Of a stretch of DNA of 64,000 nucleotides, positions 46,272 to 57,304 are shown piece by piece. The translations under genes were made by a program, and so were the position numbers. Source of the stretch: Gilliamella apis (GTDB lineage: Bacteria > Pseudomonadota > Gammaproteobacteria > Enterobacterales > Orbaceae); the NCBI RefSeq assembly GCF_030758615.1, contig NZ_CP132381.1, positions 1,860,001 to 1,924,000 on the forward strand, given 5' to 3'. Below the pieces are notes generated by a model. The model saw nothing but the letters and a program-made list of their open reading frames with translations. It ran no database searches and was not told where the DNA came from. Each line of letters opens with the position of its first letter. Within the stretch, counting starts at the first letter, position 1.

Positions 46272-49200
46272 ATTAATTTATCCTGCCAATTAGGATCAAA
46301 ACCATTCGATGCATCAGCTACCGCCATATAATTAGCGTAACCTTCGGCTAATAACACTTTTGGTAGATTATCTAGTGCAATTGCACTTTCGATAAAACTT
46401 GGTGTTTTGCTGAAATAAAGATTATAAAGCACGACAGGAATATTTTCCTCTGGCAGCATACTACCACTAAAGTCAATATTGATATAAAGTTTATAATTGG
46501 CAAAATATTTATAATAACCATAAAAACTGCCTCCATCTTCGATATCACCATGTCTATAACCTAATTTAGTTAAAATACCTCGTATAGTGAAACTATCTGT
46601 TAACCAACCTAGCCGATCATTAATAATACCGTCGTCAATTTTACTGATGTCAGGTAATGGATGGTTAAACTGATCAAATAACTGATTGAGTTTGTGATGT
46701 TTAAAATGCACTTGCCATTGTGCAATATCCGTACTGGACATTAATGCTGAATGGGCTAGTGTAATAAAGTGATTTTGATCAACGAAGATTTCATCGTTTT
46801 GATTAGTCACTAAACGACTATTTTCCGTTGGTCTAAAACTATTAACGATATGGCCACTTTTATCTAATTGTAACCAAACTAAACCTTGAATTAATCGACC
46901 TACAACTGGATGATGCTGTAAATATTTTTGCCAATCTTCCACTCGCCATTGCCGCTGGGCACACATGGCTTCGTAAAAACGGCTATTTTGCATAGTCAGC
47001 AATTGGCTAAGCTCTTTTTTACTGTTGTTGAACTGTTTTTTTGCCTCTTTGACAAGTTCAGGATTTTCGCTGTTACGTGCTTCAGGTAATGCTTTAAGCT
47101 TTTCTCCTTCAGCATTTTTTAATTGCCATTTAAATTTATCATCCAAACTAGCAATAAAAATACGCTCACCATAATCAAGAATTAACAAGCCATTATCATC
47201 TAAACCTGCGGTCGATATGGTACGATCGGCTAGCTCATCAGTACTCCAACCACTACGCTTAGCAATATGTTCTACTGAATTTCTGGCCTTGTCTTGAATT
47301 GAAGCTGTACGATAGCGACGCGCTAATGATAATAACAGTTGAATGATAAAAGGATCGTTACTGTACGCCATAGGTTCTAGTATCGCTTCGATCTGAGCTC
47401 GCCGTTGAGAATGCTCTCTCATAAAACGGGTTATTAATGATACAGCAACCTGCCCTTTAATACCGCTTGTTAAAGATAGTATCCCTTTGGCTTTAATGGC
47501 TGAACCTAGATAATTGGCCAGTATTTCATTTTTAATTTCGTCAAAAACTTGTTCATAAGTAATATTATTATAATGAGGATAGTGCTTTGGATAACGTTGA
47601 TAAGCTCTCATATATTGTTGTAGACGTTTATCAGCTAATGAACTCGCTTGCGCTTCTGCTTCCTCGATCGTTGGCATTAAGGTATCTTGTTGGATAAAGC
47701 TTTGTAAAATAAATTCGCCTAATTGTTGTTGGCTTTGTTTACTTAATAATTGAGTATAAGTGATGAATAGCGGATGACTAGGATCTTTTAATTTAAATGC
47801 TAAACAGATCCACCACTCAATAATTTGAGGATCAACTTTATCACTATTTTGCCAAGTCAAAGTGGGTATTAAGTTAAAATCAAACCAATCAAAATCAGCT
47901 GACTTTTTGCCTTTCAAACCTTTTTGAGCTGCAGTCAATAATTGTTTCGCGGTTAAATATCGACTAATGTCTTCATCCATTTTTTCCAATGCGATTAATA
48001 TTGCTGCTTGCACTATTTCACGCTTCTCTTTTTTCAAAGCTACAATTAAGGCTTCAATGGAATTTTTATTGCCTAGTTCTGCTAACCATTCAGCAGTAGC
48101 AAGACGAACTTCTTGTTTAGCCGATGATAAAGCTTGTTCAACTTGATTATGTATATTTGGGATTGCGCTTAGCACATCCTGTGCAGCGTGACGAATTTGT
48201 TTAGGTTCATCTAAAGCTAATTCAAATAGGTAAGTTACATATTTAACTGGAATAATTGGAAAAAGGGTTAATATTTTTATCGCATTGATTCTATCAACAT
48301 AAGAGTCGAACCAGTATTTTTGTTGGCGAGCAAATCCTAATGCTTCGTCCAATAAAAATTCATTCTCAGCAAAAAAAGCCCATAATTTGTATGGTTCAGT
48401 TTCATAAGAATCATGAAAAATATCACTGGTTAAAAATGGTATTGCGATAATATGTTGAATATGTTTAATGGATTGAATACCTTTATAGTAGTTTAACTTT
48501 TCAAAGATATCGGCGATTTGTCGAAGATCAAAATTTCTTATTACATCATATTTTCTATATATATTTAGAAAACAATATTTACTATTCATATTAGTAGGAC
48601 CTTCAACTAATATAGTCGCACGAAGTAAGTGAAATAAAGTAAACTCAGGTAAATTTTGTAATCTTTTTTTTCTCAACAAAAATCGAAAATCGATATTTTT
48701 TTTGATTTTTTTTACTAATATTGAATGTTCTATTTTACCATTCAAATATTCAAAGATATTATCTAAATCTTTGCTGGTAGTTTTTTTCAATAATTGATAA
48801 CGTTCTTGCAAATGAACCCACGGCAAACCATTTTTTTGATTATTTTCAATCTCTTTTTGTGCATCCTTTTCACACTCGATCAAAAATTCTTGAAAATTTT
48901 GCTGTAACAAATCACGAGCACTTATTGACAATGGCGTGTCAATAAGAGGTTCAAAACCAGGAATAACTAAATCAGATTGTCTTTTAACCGTATTGGCACT
49001 TTCCAATCGTGTTAAAGCACTTTCAATCGCAGTAATTACCGTTTTATTGGTTTCGTCTGCCAATGCTTGTTTTAAAATTATAGGATCAGCAACAATTCTA
49101 GTTAGTAAGACAGCCGCATTACTACGTTGCTTAACTGAACCAGATGTTAAAAAAGATTGTAACTGAATTTGAATAATATCGCTTGGTAAGCTAAACAGAA

Positions 49201-50002
49201 TTTCAGTAGCTAATTGATTGATCTGCTTATTAGTATTTAATGCCTGCATGGTAATAAAATCAGCCAAAGGCAATTGAAGTTCCATATGCTTTTGAATATA
49301 TTTTAACTGATCTATTTGCCCTAAGATCGCTAACCCTTGAGTCGGTAGTTGCTTAAATAATGTTATATGCTTCTGAATATAGGGCAATAAACCATTTATC
49401 ATAAAAAAGTATTTGAAGTGGCTATGAGATAGAACGCTAATATTTTGCCGATCAAAGATTGCAAACAGTAAGTTTTCGCCTAAACCTATTTGTTCAATTT
49501 CAAGTAATTGATGTAATTGCTGAATTGTCCAACTTTCACGTTGATCAATTTTTTCTTCGTTTTCACAATAAGTTGGTAACGTGGTAATAAGTCCATCATA
49601 TAACAGATAGATGAACCATGTTGGTAATTTCTCACTAGACACTTTAACGAAAGGTAAATGGTCACATAAGGTCGCAAAGACGCGAGCAAAGCGAATTATT
49701 TGTTCTGGCGAAAAAGTTCCAGTCCAACGGCGATAAAACTCAAGACGAGCTTGTTCTGCTTCATGAGTTTTGCTAAAAGTAGCAACGCTATAAAGCTCGC
49801 AAGGCCTGCGCATATATTCATAGATTTTATAAGCTGTTTTAGAAGTTTGGCATAATTTATCAAAATCGTCCAACACCTCTAGTTCATAAGCTTGTAAAAT
49901 ATATTGGCTAATACGGGATGGTAAGCTTTGATCCTGTACGCTTAATGGTTCAAAAATAGTCTTAATTAATTGTTCTGGTGATAATTGTTCTATTTTTTTC
50001 AT
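46265..50002 (-). CDS. Large DUF4132 protein (MolR/YehI-like)
   Basis: 1245 residues from ATG at 50002 (AAGGAAT just upstream). The frame extends 16 codons further but through degenerate sequence. HEAT-like helical repeats lie at about 300-350 and 620-700 (for example AEWLAELGNKNSIEALIVALKK), and a C-terminal part from about 900 is typical of DUF4132 (ERIFIASLDDKFKWQLKNAEG; RQWRVEDWQKYLQHHPVVGRL; LGYRHGDIEDGGSFYGYYK). No signal or membrane segment, so cytoplasmic. E. coli relatives are called molybdate metabolism regulators without firm biochemical proof. Function unknown. Fragments of similar genes flank it on both sides. Confidence 0.75.
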   Translation of the reverse strand: MKKIEQLSPEQLIKTIFEPLSVQDQSLPSRISQYILQAYELEVLDDFDKLCQTSKTAYKIYEYMRRPCELYSVATFSKTHEAEQARLEFYRRWTGTFSPEQIIRFARVFATLCDHLPFVKVSSEKLPTWFIYLLYDGLITTLPTYCENEEKIDQRESWTIQQLHQLLEIEQIGLGENLLFAIFDRQNISVLSHSHFKYFFMINGLLPYIQKHITLFKQLPTQGLAILGQIDQLKYIQKHMELQLPLADFITMQALNTNKQINQLATEILFSLPSDIIQIQLQSFLTSGSVKQRSNAAVLLTRIVADPIILKQALADETNKTVITAIESALTRLESANTVKRQSDLVIPGFEPLIDTPLSISARDLLQQNFQEFLIECEKDAQKEIENNQKNGLPWVHLQERYQLLKKTTSKDLDNIFEYLNGKIEHSILVKKIKKNIDFRFLLRKKRLQNLPEFTLFHLLRATILVEGPTNMNSKYCFLNIYRKYDVIRNFDLRQIADIFEKLNYYKGIQSIKHIQHIIAIPFLTSDIFHDSYETEPYKLWAFFAENEFLLDEALGFARQQKYWFDSYVDRINAIKILTLFPIIPVKYVTYLFELALDEPKQIRHAAQDVLSAIPNIHNQVEQALSSAKQEVRLATAEWLAELGNKNSIEALIVALKKEKREIVQAAILIALEKMDEDISRYLTAKQLLTAAQKGLKGKKSADFDWFDFNLIPTLTWQNSDKVDPQIIEWWICLAFKLKDPSHPLFITYTQLLSKQSQQQLGEFILQSFIQQDTLMPTIEEAEAQASSLADKRLQQYMRAYQRYPKHYPHYNNITYEQVFDEIKNEILANYLGSAIKAKGILSLTSGIKGQVAVSLITRFMREHSQRRAQIEAILEPMAYSNDPFIIQLLLSLARRYRTASIQDKARNSVEHIAKRSGWSTDELADRTISTAGLDDNGLLILDYGERIFIASLDDKFKWQLKNAEGEKLKALPEARNSENPELVKEAKKQFNNSKKELSQLLTMQNSRFYEAMCAQRQWRVEDWQKYLQHHPVVGRLIQGLVWLQLDKSGHIVNSFRPTENSRLVTNQNDEIFVDQNHFITLAHSALMSSTDIAQWQVHFKHHKLNQLFDQFNHPLPDISKIDDGIINDRLGWLTDSFTIRGILTKLGYRHGDIEDGGSFYGYYKYFANYKLYINIDFSGSMLPEENIPVVLYNLYFSKTPSFIESAIALDNLPKVLLAEGYANYMAVADASNGFDPNWQDKLIW

Positions 50003-50025
50003 ATTCCTTTTTCTCACATAAAACA

Positions 50026-50247
50026 TCAAAACTTTGGCATACCTTTGCAACAGTATTGTGCATTATATTTATTCGCTAATTGTTCCGATTCAATTTTGCC
50101 ATTTAAATCATTATAAATATTATCAATATAATTCATTCCTTCATCATCAATAAGCTAGTTATGTTTAGTCAAAAATCTTTGTTGTTTTGTTAATCTATTT
50201 TTCAGCCTTTCTCCTTGTCCGATGACCTCTGGCAAAATTTTGTCATC
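50026..50247 (-). pseudogene. Remnant of another coding sequence upstream of the DUF4132 gene
   Basis: A 74-codon minus-strand frame interrupted by one TAG reads DDKILPEVIGQGERLKNRLT, then after the stop MNYIDNIYNDLNGKIESEQL and ends at 50026. DNIYNDLNGKIE resembles DNIFEYLNGKIEHS inside the large DUF4132 protein (about residue 430), so this may be a scrap of a former paralogue. The similarity is short. Confidence 0.4.
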
Positions 50248-50966
50248 TTACAAAAATAATGATTATCAAATTCGCTTTTCTAATTACTTAATAATGAGAA
50301 CAATTAACCACCAATTACCTGATTAGCCATATCTTTATCAGAAGATAAAATCAATCTTTTTAGTTGGTAAAAAATTACCTATATGATAGTGATATCGCAT
50401 CAAACAATATTATCTTTAATTTATGCTAATTAGTGTTCAACATAAACTAGCAAGAAATTTATCATTTTGATTTATTTTATCTTATTTAGAATTAGTTGAC
50501 CAATATATAATTTAAAATAATTCATTATTAGTAACGTAGAAAATCCATCATATTTTCATGACCAAATATGATTTGTAAGCTAAAAATTGAAGGTAGATTT
50601 GATTATCGAATGAGTTTTAATAATTAGAAAGTAAAAATAAAGCTACAGCTGTAATCAGATAAGTATCACAATTAATTTCGCTGAATTTATTGCTAGCTTG
50701 ATAATAGTGAGTAATTTATTATATAGATAAATGGAAAACTATTTTTATTGGTTTAACTTCTATGGTTTTCATTACAAATGTTTGTTCAAAGCACCTAGTT
50801 TTAGCAAAACATTCTTTTTGTTTGAAGATTATTTAATGTACTATTAATACCGATATCAATTTAGTTATCCCTACTCAAAAAGTCTATCAGCATATTTAAT
50901 AATATTAGTTCAAACCAACATGACTGTATTAAGCTAAAACTAGGTTGTAATATATAAACTAGTTAG
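50248..50966. other. 720-base region without genes
   Basis: A/T-rich sequence between the DUF4132 locus and nfo. A Fur-like site is listed separately. No coding frame, tRNA or strong terminator was recognised. Confidence 0.4.
50255..50273. promoter_or_regulatory. Fur-like site with no obvious target
   Basis: AATAATGATTATCAAATTC matches the Fur consensus core (ATAATGAT.ATCA). The nearest minus-strand start is 250 bases away and carries no iron-related gene. Confidence 0.3.
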
Positions 50967-51812
50967 TTATCTGTTTTCTTGTTCTTTTAACCATGCTATT
51001 TCTTGTGCCCAAATATCTGGGTTAATCGTTTCAAGAATAAGTGGTATTTCATCAATTCGCGAGTCTTGCATAATAAATTTAAATGCGATTTCACCAATGG
51101 TACCTTTACCTAAGCTGTCATGACGGTCAACATGGCTGGCGAGTTCACTTTTGGCGTCATTTAAATGCATACCACGTAAATATTTAAAACCAACAATTTT
51201 TTCAAATTCATCAAAAGTTTCTTTGCAGGCTTTTTCGCTGCGCAAATCATAACCGGCAGCAAAAGCGTGACAAGTATCAATACAAACGCCAACACGGCTT
51301 TTGTCTTCTACTTTATCGATAATTTGCGCAAGATGTTCAAATTTATAGCCTAAGTTAGAACCTTGTCCAGCAGTGTTTTCGATAACCGCAACGACATCTT
51401 TAGTTTTATCTAAGGTAATATTGATTGACTCCGAAATGCGGGATAAACATTCATCAACTGAAATTTTTTGTAAATGACTACCTGGATGAAAATTGAGTAA
51501 CGTTAAACCTAATTGTTCACAACGTTGCATCTCATCTAAAAAAGCAGTACGAGATTTTGCCAATTGTTCACTATCTGGGCTACCTAAATTAATTAGATAA
51601 CTATCATGTGGTAGAATTTGTTTACTGGTGAATCTATATCGTTCACAACGTTTTTTGAAACTATCAATCACTGCAGTTTCAAGCGGTTTTGCATGCCATT
51701 GTCGCTGATTTTTAGTAAATAGAGCGAAAGCTGTAGCGCCAATTTGATAGGCATTTATTGGCGCATTATCCACACCGCCAGCTGCACTCACATGTGCACC
51801 AATGTATTTCAT
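50967..51812 (-). CDS. nfo: Endonuclease IV (AP endonuclease)
   Basis: 281 residues. [21 protein letters not shown] at the start, [66 protein letters not shown] and PLILETINP hold the trinuclear zinc ligands. It nicks DNA 5' of abasic sites in base-excision repair. It follows yejK by 13 bases and is probably cotranscribed. Confidence 0.96.
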   Translation of the reverse strand: MKYIGAHVSAAGGVDNAPINAYQIGATAFALFTKNQRQWHAKPLETAVIDSFKKRCERYRFTSKQILPHDSYLINLGSPDSEQLAKSRTAFLDEMQRCEQLGLTLLNFHPGSHLQKISVDECLSRISESINITLDKTKDVVAVIENTAGQGSNLGYKFEHLAQIIDKVEDKSRVGVCIDTCHAFAAGYDLRSEKACKETFDEFEKIVGFKYLRGMHLNDAKSELASHVDRHDSLGKGTIGEIAFKFIMQDSRIDEIPLILETINPDIWAQEIAWLKEQENR

Positions 51813-51825
51813 ATTTTTCCCCTAA

Positions 51826-52833
51826 TTATTCGTTTGAGCCACTATTGCGTTGAAGTTGATCACGTAAATTAGGTGGAACGCCCTTAATAACGAGTGAATC
51901 AGTTTGTGGGTCCCATTTTATACGTTCACCTAATAGGTCAGAGTTAAAACTTATGGTTAGTCCACCACCACTGCCTGAGAATTTTTTCAATTGACGTAAG
52001 GCACTACGATCAACTGGAAATGTATCTTCTAAATCATATTCGCTATTTTTTACAAATTCCATAAAGTTGTTTTCGTCACTTGTTGGTAATTCATTAGCCA
52101 GATTTTTCAGCTCTATCTCTTCCCCTGCTTGTAATTGAGCTTGACAATAGTTATAGACATTTTCACGAGCACTAGTTTTATCTTGTTTGTCAAATTGCAT
52201 CTCTTGACAGTAATCATCTACCGCTTTAACAAGGGTTTTATTTTGCGCTTTTGCGTCTAATCCTTCACTGGCACCTAAGTAGTCCATGAAAAAATCAGAT
52301 ACTTTTCGCCCTACTCGGCCTTTTAAGAAAGTTAAATAACGTTTTGATTCTGCTGAGGTTTCCCATTCAGTAATATCAATACGGGCAATAATATCAGCAT
52401 GATCGATATCTAGATATTGGGTTTCAGAGATATTAAGCTCCTCATTCACTAACATGCTTAAGCAACTATTTAATACAGCAATAATTAGATATTCAACTGC
52501 AAGGTATCGATAGTGGCAAAAAACAACTGTGCCACCTTCTGCAAATGGATATTTAGCTAATTCATTACGCAGCTGTTTGGTTGATTCTTGACTAAAATTA
52601 AGAAAATCTTGATTACCTAAACGTAACTCTTTAAGTGATTGTTCAAAAAGGCTTTCACTACTAAATAAACCATATGCTTTACTTTTATTGTTGTAAATTC
52701 TATTAATATCTTCAATCAAGTTAGCAACAGCTTGTTCATTACCGAGGAGTGAATCACGAAGTTGTAGTTCAATTTCAGTATCACTTTTTCTAATTAATTT
52801 ATGTAGAACTATATTCTCAATTTGTACGCTCAT
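51826..52833 (-). CDS. yejK: Nucleoid-associated protein YejK (NdpA)
   Basis: 335 residues, the usual length. [75 protein letters not shown] and [16 protein letters not shown] are characteristic. It binds DNA and is found in the spermidine nucleoid fraction; its exact role is not known. First gene of a pair with nfo, divergent from a MATE pump gene. Confidence 0.93.
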   Translation of the reverse strand: MSVQIENIVLHKLIRKSDTEIELQLRDSLLGNEQAVANLIEDINRIYNNKSKAYGLFSSESLFEQSLKELRLGNQDFLNFSQESTKQLRNELAKYPFAEGGTVVFCHYRYLAVEYLIIAVLNSCLSMLVNEELNISETQYLDIDHADIIARIDITEWETSAESKRYLTFLKGRVGRKVSDFFMDYLGASEGLDAKAQNKTLVKAVDDYCQEMQFDKQDKTSARENVYNYCQAQLQAGEEIELKNLANELPTSDENNFMEFVKNSEYDLEDTFPVDRSALRQLKKFSGSGGGLTISFNSDLLGERIKWDPQTDSLVIKGVPPNLRDQLQRNSGSNE

Positions 52834-53016
52834 GGAGATTCCTATTTGGATCGATAATTTAATGGGGTATATTTTAACAAAGCACTAAAAAAGTGCTATC
52901 ATCAATTTATAACTCTGCTAAACTAAGCAACATTCTTATTGTCAATTTTATACTTTTACGTATCCTTGTTCTAAAACTTCTTTATAACTTTTAACCTTTT
53001 ATCAATGTGAATCAAA

Positions 53017-54396
53017 ATGACAAACTCACACGATATTTATGATGATTTTAAACATAAAAAAATCAGCTTATTGTTTTGGCAATATGCGCTTCCATCTATT
53101 ATCGGCACAACAGTGAATACGCTGTATAACATTATTGATGGAATTTTTATTGGCCATTGGATTGGTCGTGAAGCACTGAGTGGCGCAGGTATTATTTTAC
53201 CGGTAATGAATCTTGCTGCGGGCATTGGCATGCTAGTAGGTATTGGTTCTGCCAGCCGAATATCTATCTTTTTAGGCAGAGGAGAAATCGATAAAGCAGA
53301 AAAAGTAGCAGGAACTTCTTTTATGTTAACTGCCGTACTTAGTGGCATCACTTTAGCCTTACTACTCTATTTTATCGATCCTGTTTTACACTTTATTGGT
53401 TCAAGCCCAACCAACCATATTTATGCTCGTGAGTTTTTAGAGGTGTTTTTACCGGGCAGTATATTTATCACATTAACATTTAATTACAACAATATGATGC
53501 GCGCCAGTGGCTATCCTTTTAAAGCCATGGTGACTATGTTTATTAGTGTGATTGCGAATATTATTCTTGCACCAATTTTTATTATTGCTTTAGGTTGGGG
53601 AATGAGAGGAGCAGCTTTTGCTACCACTCTCGCAATGTTCATAAGCTTTTTATTTGTGATGCAGCACTTTATTAGCAAAAACAGTAATATAAAGCTATAT
53701 CGTCGTAACTTTAGGCTCGATTTTACTTACATTAAGTCGATTTTGTCGATTGGCATGTCACCATTTGCTATGCAAGTTGCCGCCTCAGTGGTAGTTGTTT
53801 TTATAAACTGGCAGTTAACCCGTTATGCCCCCATTTCACATGTTTCAAGTGATGATGCGATTGCTGGTTACTCTAACGCTAACCGATTAATTACACTGAT
53901 TATCATGATTGTGATTGGTGTAAATCAAGGTATGCAACCGATTATTGGTTATAATTACGGTTCTAAAAATTATGTCCGGGTGAAAGAAACGTTTATCTAT
54001 GCAGTTAGAATTGCCACAGTTATCACCAGTGTTGGCTTTATATTTGGTTGCTTTATTCCTGAGGTGCTGGTTAGAGCGTTTAGTTCTGATGTCGATTTAG
54101 TGGCGATATCGGCTATTGCATTACGTTATACTACGTTTTCATTTGCATTAGTCGGTTTTCAGATGGTAACAACTAGTTTTTTCCAATGTATCGGGATGGC
54201 AAAGATTTCTATTTTGTTAAGCCTTTCAAGACAACTTCTAATTTTACTACCAACACTTTATATTCTACCATTATTCTTCGATTTAGATGGCGTTTGGGCA
54301 GCATCACCAACTGCAGACCTTTTATCAACGGGTATCGCTTATGCTGCGTTATATTGGTATTTTAAATCGATAAAAAGAAGACATCGATTAGCTTAA
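53017..54396 (+). CDS. MATE-family efflux transporter (MepA-like branch)
   Basis: 459 residues, twelve membrane helices. LFWQYALPSIIGTTVNTLYNIIDGIFIGHWIG and the mid-protein MSPFAMQVAASVVVVFINWQL and NQGMQPIIGYNYGSKNY belong to the MepA-like branch of MATE antiporters, distinct from the mdtK gene at 21008. It exports drugs or metabolites; the substrate is unknown. No clear ribosome binding site precedes ATG. A strong bidirectional terminator follows. Confidence 0.87.
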   Translation: MTNSHDIYDDFKHKKISLLFWQYALPSIIGTTVNTLYNIIDGIFIGHWIGREALSGAGIILPVMNLAAGIGMLVGIGSASRISIFLGRGEIDKAEKVAGTSFMLTAVLSGITLALLLYFIDPVLHFIGSSPTNHIYAREFLEVFLPGSIFITLTFNYNNMMRASGYPFKAMVTMFISVIANIILAPIFIIALGWGMRGAAFATTLAMFISFLFVMQHFISKNSNIKLYRRNFRLDFTYIKSILSIGMSPFAMQVAASVVVVFINWQLTRYAPISHVSSDDAIAGYSNANRLITLIIMIVIGVNQGMQPIIGYNYGSKNYVRVKETFIYAVRIATVITSVGFIFGCFIPEVLVRAFSSDVDLVAISAIALRYTTFSFALVGFQMVTTSFFQCIGMAKISILLSLSRQLLILLPTLYILPLFFDLDGVWAASPTADLLSTGIAYAALYWYFKSIKRRHRLA

Positions 54397-54448
54397 GCAG
54401 GTTTATATTAAGCAATTAGTTGATGAAGATTGATTTTATAACTCTAAA

Positions 54449-54485
54449 AAATGAAAAAGGCGGACTTGGTCCGCCTTTTTCATTT
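54449..54485. terminator. Strong bidirectional terminator
   Basis: A 17-bp perfect stem with a TTG loop; its GC core is GGCGGAC / GTCCGCC with A5 and T5 tracts inside the stem. It lies between convergent genes. Confidence 0.92.
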
Positions 54486-54542
54486 GAATTTAACTGTAGT
54501 TTAGTTAATTCTCACTAAAACTAAATTCTAATTAACCAACAA

Positions 54543-55229
54543 TTATTGACAAATTGGATGCTCCACACCGCCTTCACAAGCTTTTTCAAATAAATCCATC
54601 GCTTTATTGTGATCTTTTTTTAAGCCAGCCATACCATTTTCATACATGACAGCTAAATTAAACTGAGCTTCAGGTATACCTTGTTCAGCTGCTTTTTCAT
54701 ACCAGTATCGAGCTTTAATTGCATCTTTTTTAATACCTTGACCAAAAAAATACATATCACCTAAAAAAGATTGAGCATAAGACAAACCTTGTTCTGCTGA
54801 TTTTTCAAGTAGTTCTTTTGCTTTTAATAGATCTTTTTCAACTCCTCGTCCTTCTTTATACATGCCACCTAAATTTAATTGCGCATACATATCATTTTTT
54901 GCCACACCTTTTTCATACCACTCTTTCGCTTTAGCATAGTCTTGTTCAACGCCATTACCCTTATCATACATAGTACCTACATTGGATTCGGCTCTTCCAT
55001 TGCCTAGTGCAATAGCTTTATCAAACCATTCTCTCGCTTTAACATAGTCTTTTTCAACACCATCTACCCCATTGAGGTATCTATAGCCTAACTCATTTAG
55101 TGCAACTGGATCATTTTGCTCGGTGGCAATTTTTAGCACTTCATCATATGGTACATTATCATATTTAGCTGCATTAACCGAACATGCAAAAAATAAAATT
55201 AATAAACCACTTGTAAGCATTTTTTTCAT
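54543..55229 (-). CDS. Secreted Sel1-repeat protein
   Basis: 228 residues. A signal peptide (MKKMLTSGLLILFFACSVNA) is followed by five Sel1-type TPR units of about 36 residues (for example AESNVGTMYDKGNGVEQDYA and AQFNLAVMYENGMAGLKKDH). Such repeats are protein-interaction scaffolds in the periplasm or outside. A short tail has two cysteines (KACEGG, PICQ). The partner is unknown and it is monocistronic. Confidence 0.85.
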   Translation of the reverse strand: MKKMLTSGLLILFFACSVNAAKYDNVPYDEVLKIATEQNDPVALNELGYRYLNGVDGVEKDYVKAREWFDKAIALGNGRAESNVGTMYDKGNGVEQDYAKAKEWYEKGVAKNDMYAQLNLGGMYKEGRGVEKDLLKAKELLEKSAEQGLSYAQSFLGDMYFFGQGIKKDAIKARYWYEKAAEQGIPEAQFNLAVMYENGMAGLKKDHNKAMDLFEKACEGGVEHPICQ

Positions 55230-55486
55230 ATTAGTTATTCCTTTTCATCCTTTAATATTTTTATATATTTACAACAAAAATAATATCATTATATTAGCAA
55301 TATTTAATTGATTTTCAAGTAGAAGAAAAAATAGATTTTAGAGGTTTAAAATAGGAATACAAGACAGTCAAATTAGAAAATTAATCTATTCTTAGTTATC
55401 AGCAAATCAATGATCAGATTAGTGAAATTATTGTCTTTAGTTCAATAATTCAATCGTTCAATTAAATTCAATTAATAATATCGTTT

Positions 55487-56374
55487 TTAATTATTAATGA
55501 CGCTTGATAATGTAACTATAATCAAACAGACAAAGATAAATAACATACCAATCCAAGCTATTAATGACAGCAATTCGCCAACAATTATCATAGCGAGAAT
55601 TGCAGCAATAACCGGTTCCAATAGACTAATAGTAGTTGCTAAACTGGCAGATATTTTCGATAATCCATATCCATAGCATAGATATCCTAAAAACATTGGA
55701 ATCAATGCCATATAACAGCCAACTGCAATATTATTCCATGCTGCAAAAAATGTCGTTCCCGTTATTAGCATCACTGGAATCAGTAATAAACCGCCACAAC
55801 CAAATGTAGCACCCATGGCCGCTTTGCTATCTATACCTTTTAACATTAATTGTCGTGCTGACCATGAGTAAAGAGCATAAGTAAAACCAGCAATAAGTCC
55901 TAATAAAATTCCCAAACCAACATGATTATATTCAATTATGATCGAAGCATTTTCAGAAAATGCTAACATAGTCATGCCGATAATACCCAATAAAGCGCCA
56001 ATAACCCATTGTTTAGTCACTTGGAAATCACGACTAATATATTCAATTATGGCTGATAAGATTGGCGCTGATCCTATAGAAACAACCGTACCGATAGTAA
56101 CACCCGCTAAACGCATCGATGAATAAAATGCCAAAGGATAGATAGCCACGGCTAAGGCTCCTACCACTAAAAAACGGCTATGAGCTATTAATAATGAGTG
56201 GTTTTGCTTGATATTATAAATAGCTAAGCCGCATTGCAATATCCCACCAATGCCCATTGCGAATGAACCAACAAATAAAGGAGATAAAGTAGGAGCAAAA
56301 GTGGCTGCTGTGCCAGTTGTGCCCCATAATAGCGATGCCAAAATAACAGCAAAAATACCGAGATACTTATTCAT
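55487..56374 (-). CDS. EamA/DMT-family transporter
   Basis: 295 residues from ATG at 56374. Ten membrane helices in two EamA repeats: LASLLWGTTGTAATFAP near the start, GTVVSIGSAPILSAIIEY, then LGILLGLIAGFTYALYSWSARQ and LATTISLLEPVIAAILAMIIVGE. It exports metabolites or drugs of unknown kind. It begins 11 bases after the yicC stop on the same strand and may be cotranscribed with it. Confidence 0.85.
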   Translation of the reverse strand: MNKYLGIFAVILASLLWGTTGTAATFAPTLSPLFVGSFAMGIGGILQCGLAIYNIKQNHSLLIAHSRFLVVGALAVAIYPLAFYSSMRLAGVTIGTVVSIGSAPILSAIIEYISRDFQVTKQWVIGALLGIIGMTMLAFSENASIIIEYNHVGLGILLGLIAGFTYALYSWSARQLMLKGIDSKAAMGATFGCGGLLLIPVMLITGTTFFAAWNNIAVGCYMALIPMFLGYLCYGYGLSKISASLATTISLLEPVIAAILAMIIVGELLSLIAWIGMLFIFVCLIIVTLSSVINN

Positions 56375-56385
56375 CAACAAGTAAA

Positions 56386-57252
56386 TTATTCGATATTTTG
56401 TACTTGCTCGCGGATTTGCTCAATCAACACTTTGAGTTCAATCGCGCTAGCGGTTACATCAGCATTAATTGATTTTGAAGCAATAGTATTAGATTCACGG
56501 TTGAACTCTTGCATCATAAAATCGAGTCGACGACCTACTGCCTCATTTTTCTTTAAGATCGAATATGTTTCGTTAACATGCGTCATTAACCGATCTAGTT
56601 CTTCAGCGACATCAATTTTTTGGGCAACCATAACAATTTCTTGTTCTAAACGTGAATTATCAAGATCAATATTAGCTTCTTCAAGCTTACTTTTTAATCG
56701 TTCTTTTTGCCATTCTAAAATCTGCGGCATCCAAGTACGAATTTTATCAACTTCCACGGTTATCGCTTGTAAGCGTTGAGTAATTAATTCACAAAGCGCT
56801 TTACCTTCACGCTCCCTAACGGCGATAAACTCATCAATAGCGGTTTCAAGTAAAGCCAAAATTTCTTGCGAAATAGTATCCAAATTTTGTTCTTTGCTTG
56901 ACATGACACCAGGCCAACGTAAAACATCAAGCGGATTTATTTGTCCCGTTTGATACTCACGTTTTATCCAGTCACCAGCAGCTAATATTTGTTTAGCAAG
57001 TTCAATGTTTAATGACAATTCTTGATGTTGTGCTGCTGGATCTAATTCGAAACGTAAATTACATTCGACTTTTCCGCGCGTTAATCGTGCACGAAGTCGT
57101 TCACGAATAATTGGCTCCAGAGAACGAAACTGTTCGGGTAAACGAATATAGGTTTCTAGGTAGCGTTGATTGACCGAACGTAACTCCCAAGAAGCACTAC
57201 CCCATGATTGGTTCAACTCTTTTCGCGCATATGCGGTCATACTAGAAATCAT
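56386..57252 (-). CDS. yicC: YicC-family endoribonuclease
   Basis: 288 residues from ATG at 57252 (AGGA six bases upstream); the longer frame lacks support because SSMTAYAR is the family's N-terminus. WELRSVNQRYLETYIRLPE, ARLTRGKVECNLRFE, EREGKALCELI and the C-terminal FMQEFNRESNTIASKS and IEQIREQVQNIE match YicC, recently described as an endoribonuclease. It is divergent from rph as in enterics. Confidence 0.93.
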   Translation of the reverse strand: MISSMTAYARKELNQSWGSASWELRSVNQRYLETYIRLPEQFRSLEPIIRERLRARLTRGKVECNLRFELDPAAQHQELSLNIELAKQILAAGDWIKREYQTGQINPLDVLRWPGVMSSKEQNLDTISQEILALLETAIDEFIAVREREGKALCELITQRLQAITVEVDKIRTWMPQILEWQKERLKSKLEEANIDLDNSRLEQEIVMVAQKIDVAEELDRLMTHVNETYSILKKNEAVGRRLDFMMQEFNRESNTIASKSINADVTASAIELKVLIEQIREQVQNIE

Positions 57253-57304
57253 AATAGGTCCTAAATTTATAAAAAACTTGCTGGGCATTGTATCACAAAT
57301 TCTG

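Noticed and set aside
56432..56779. 115-codon frame antisense to yicC
   Set aside because: Shadow of the conserved yicC coding sequence.
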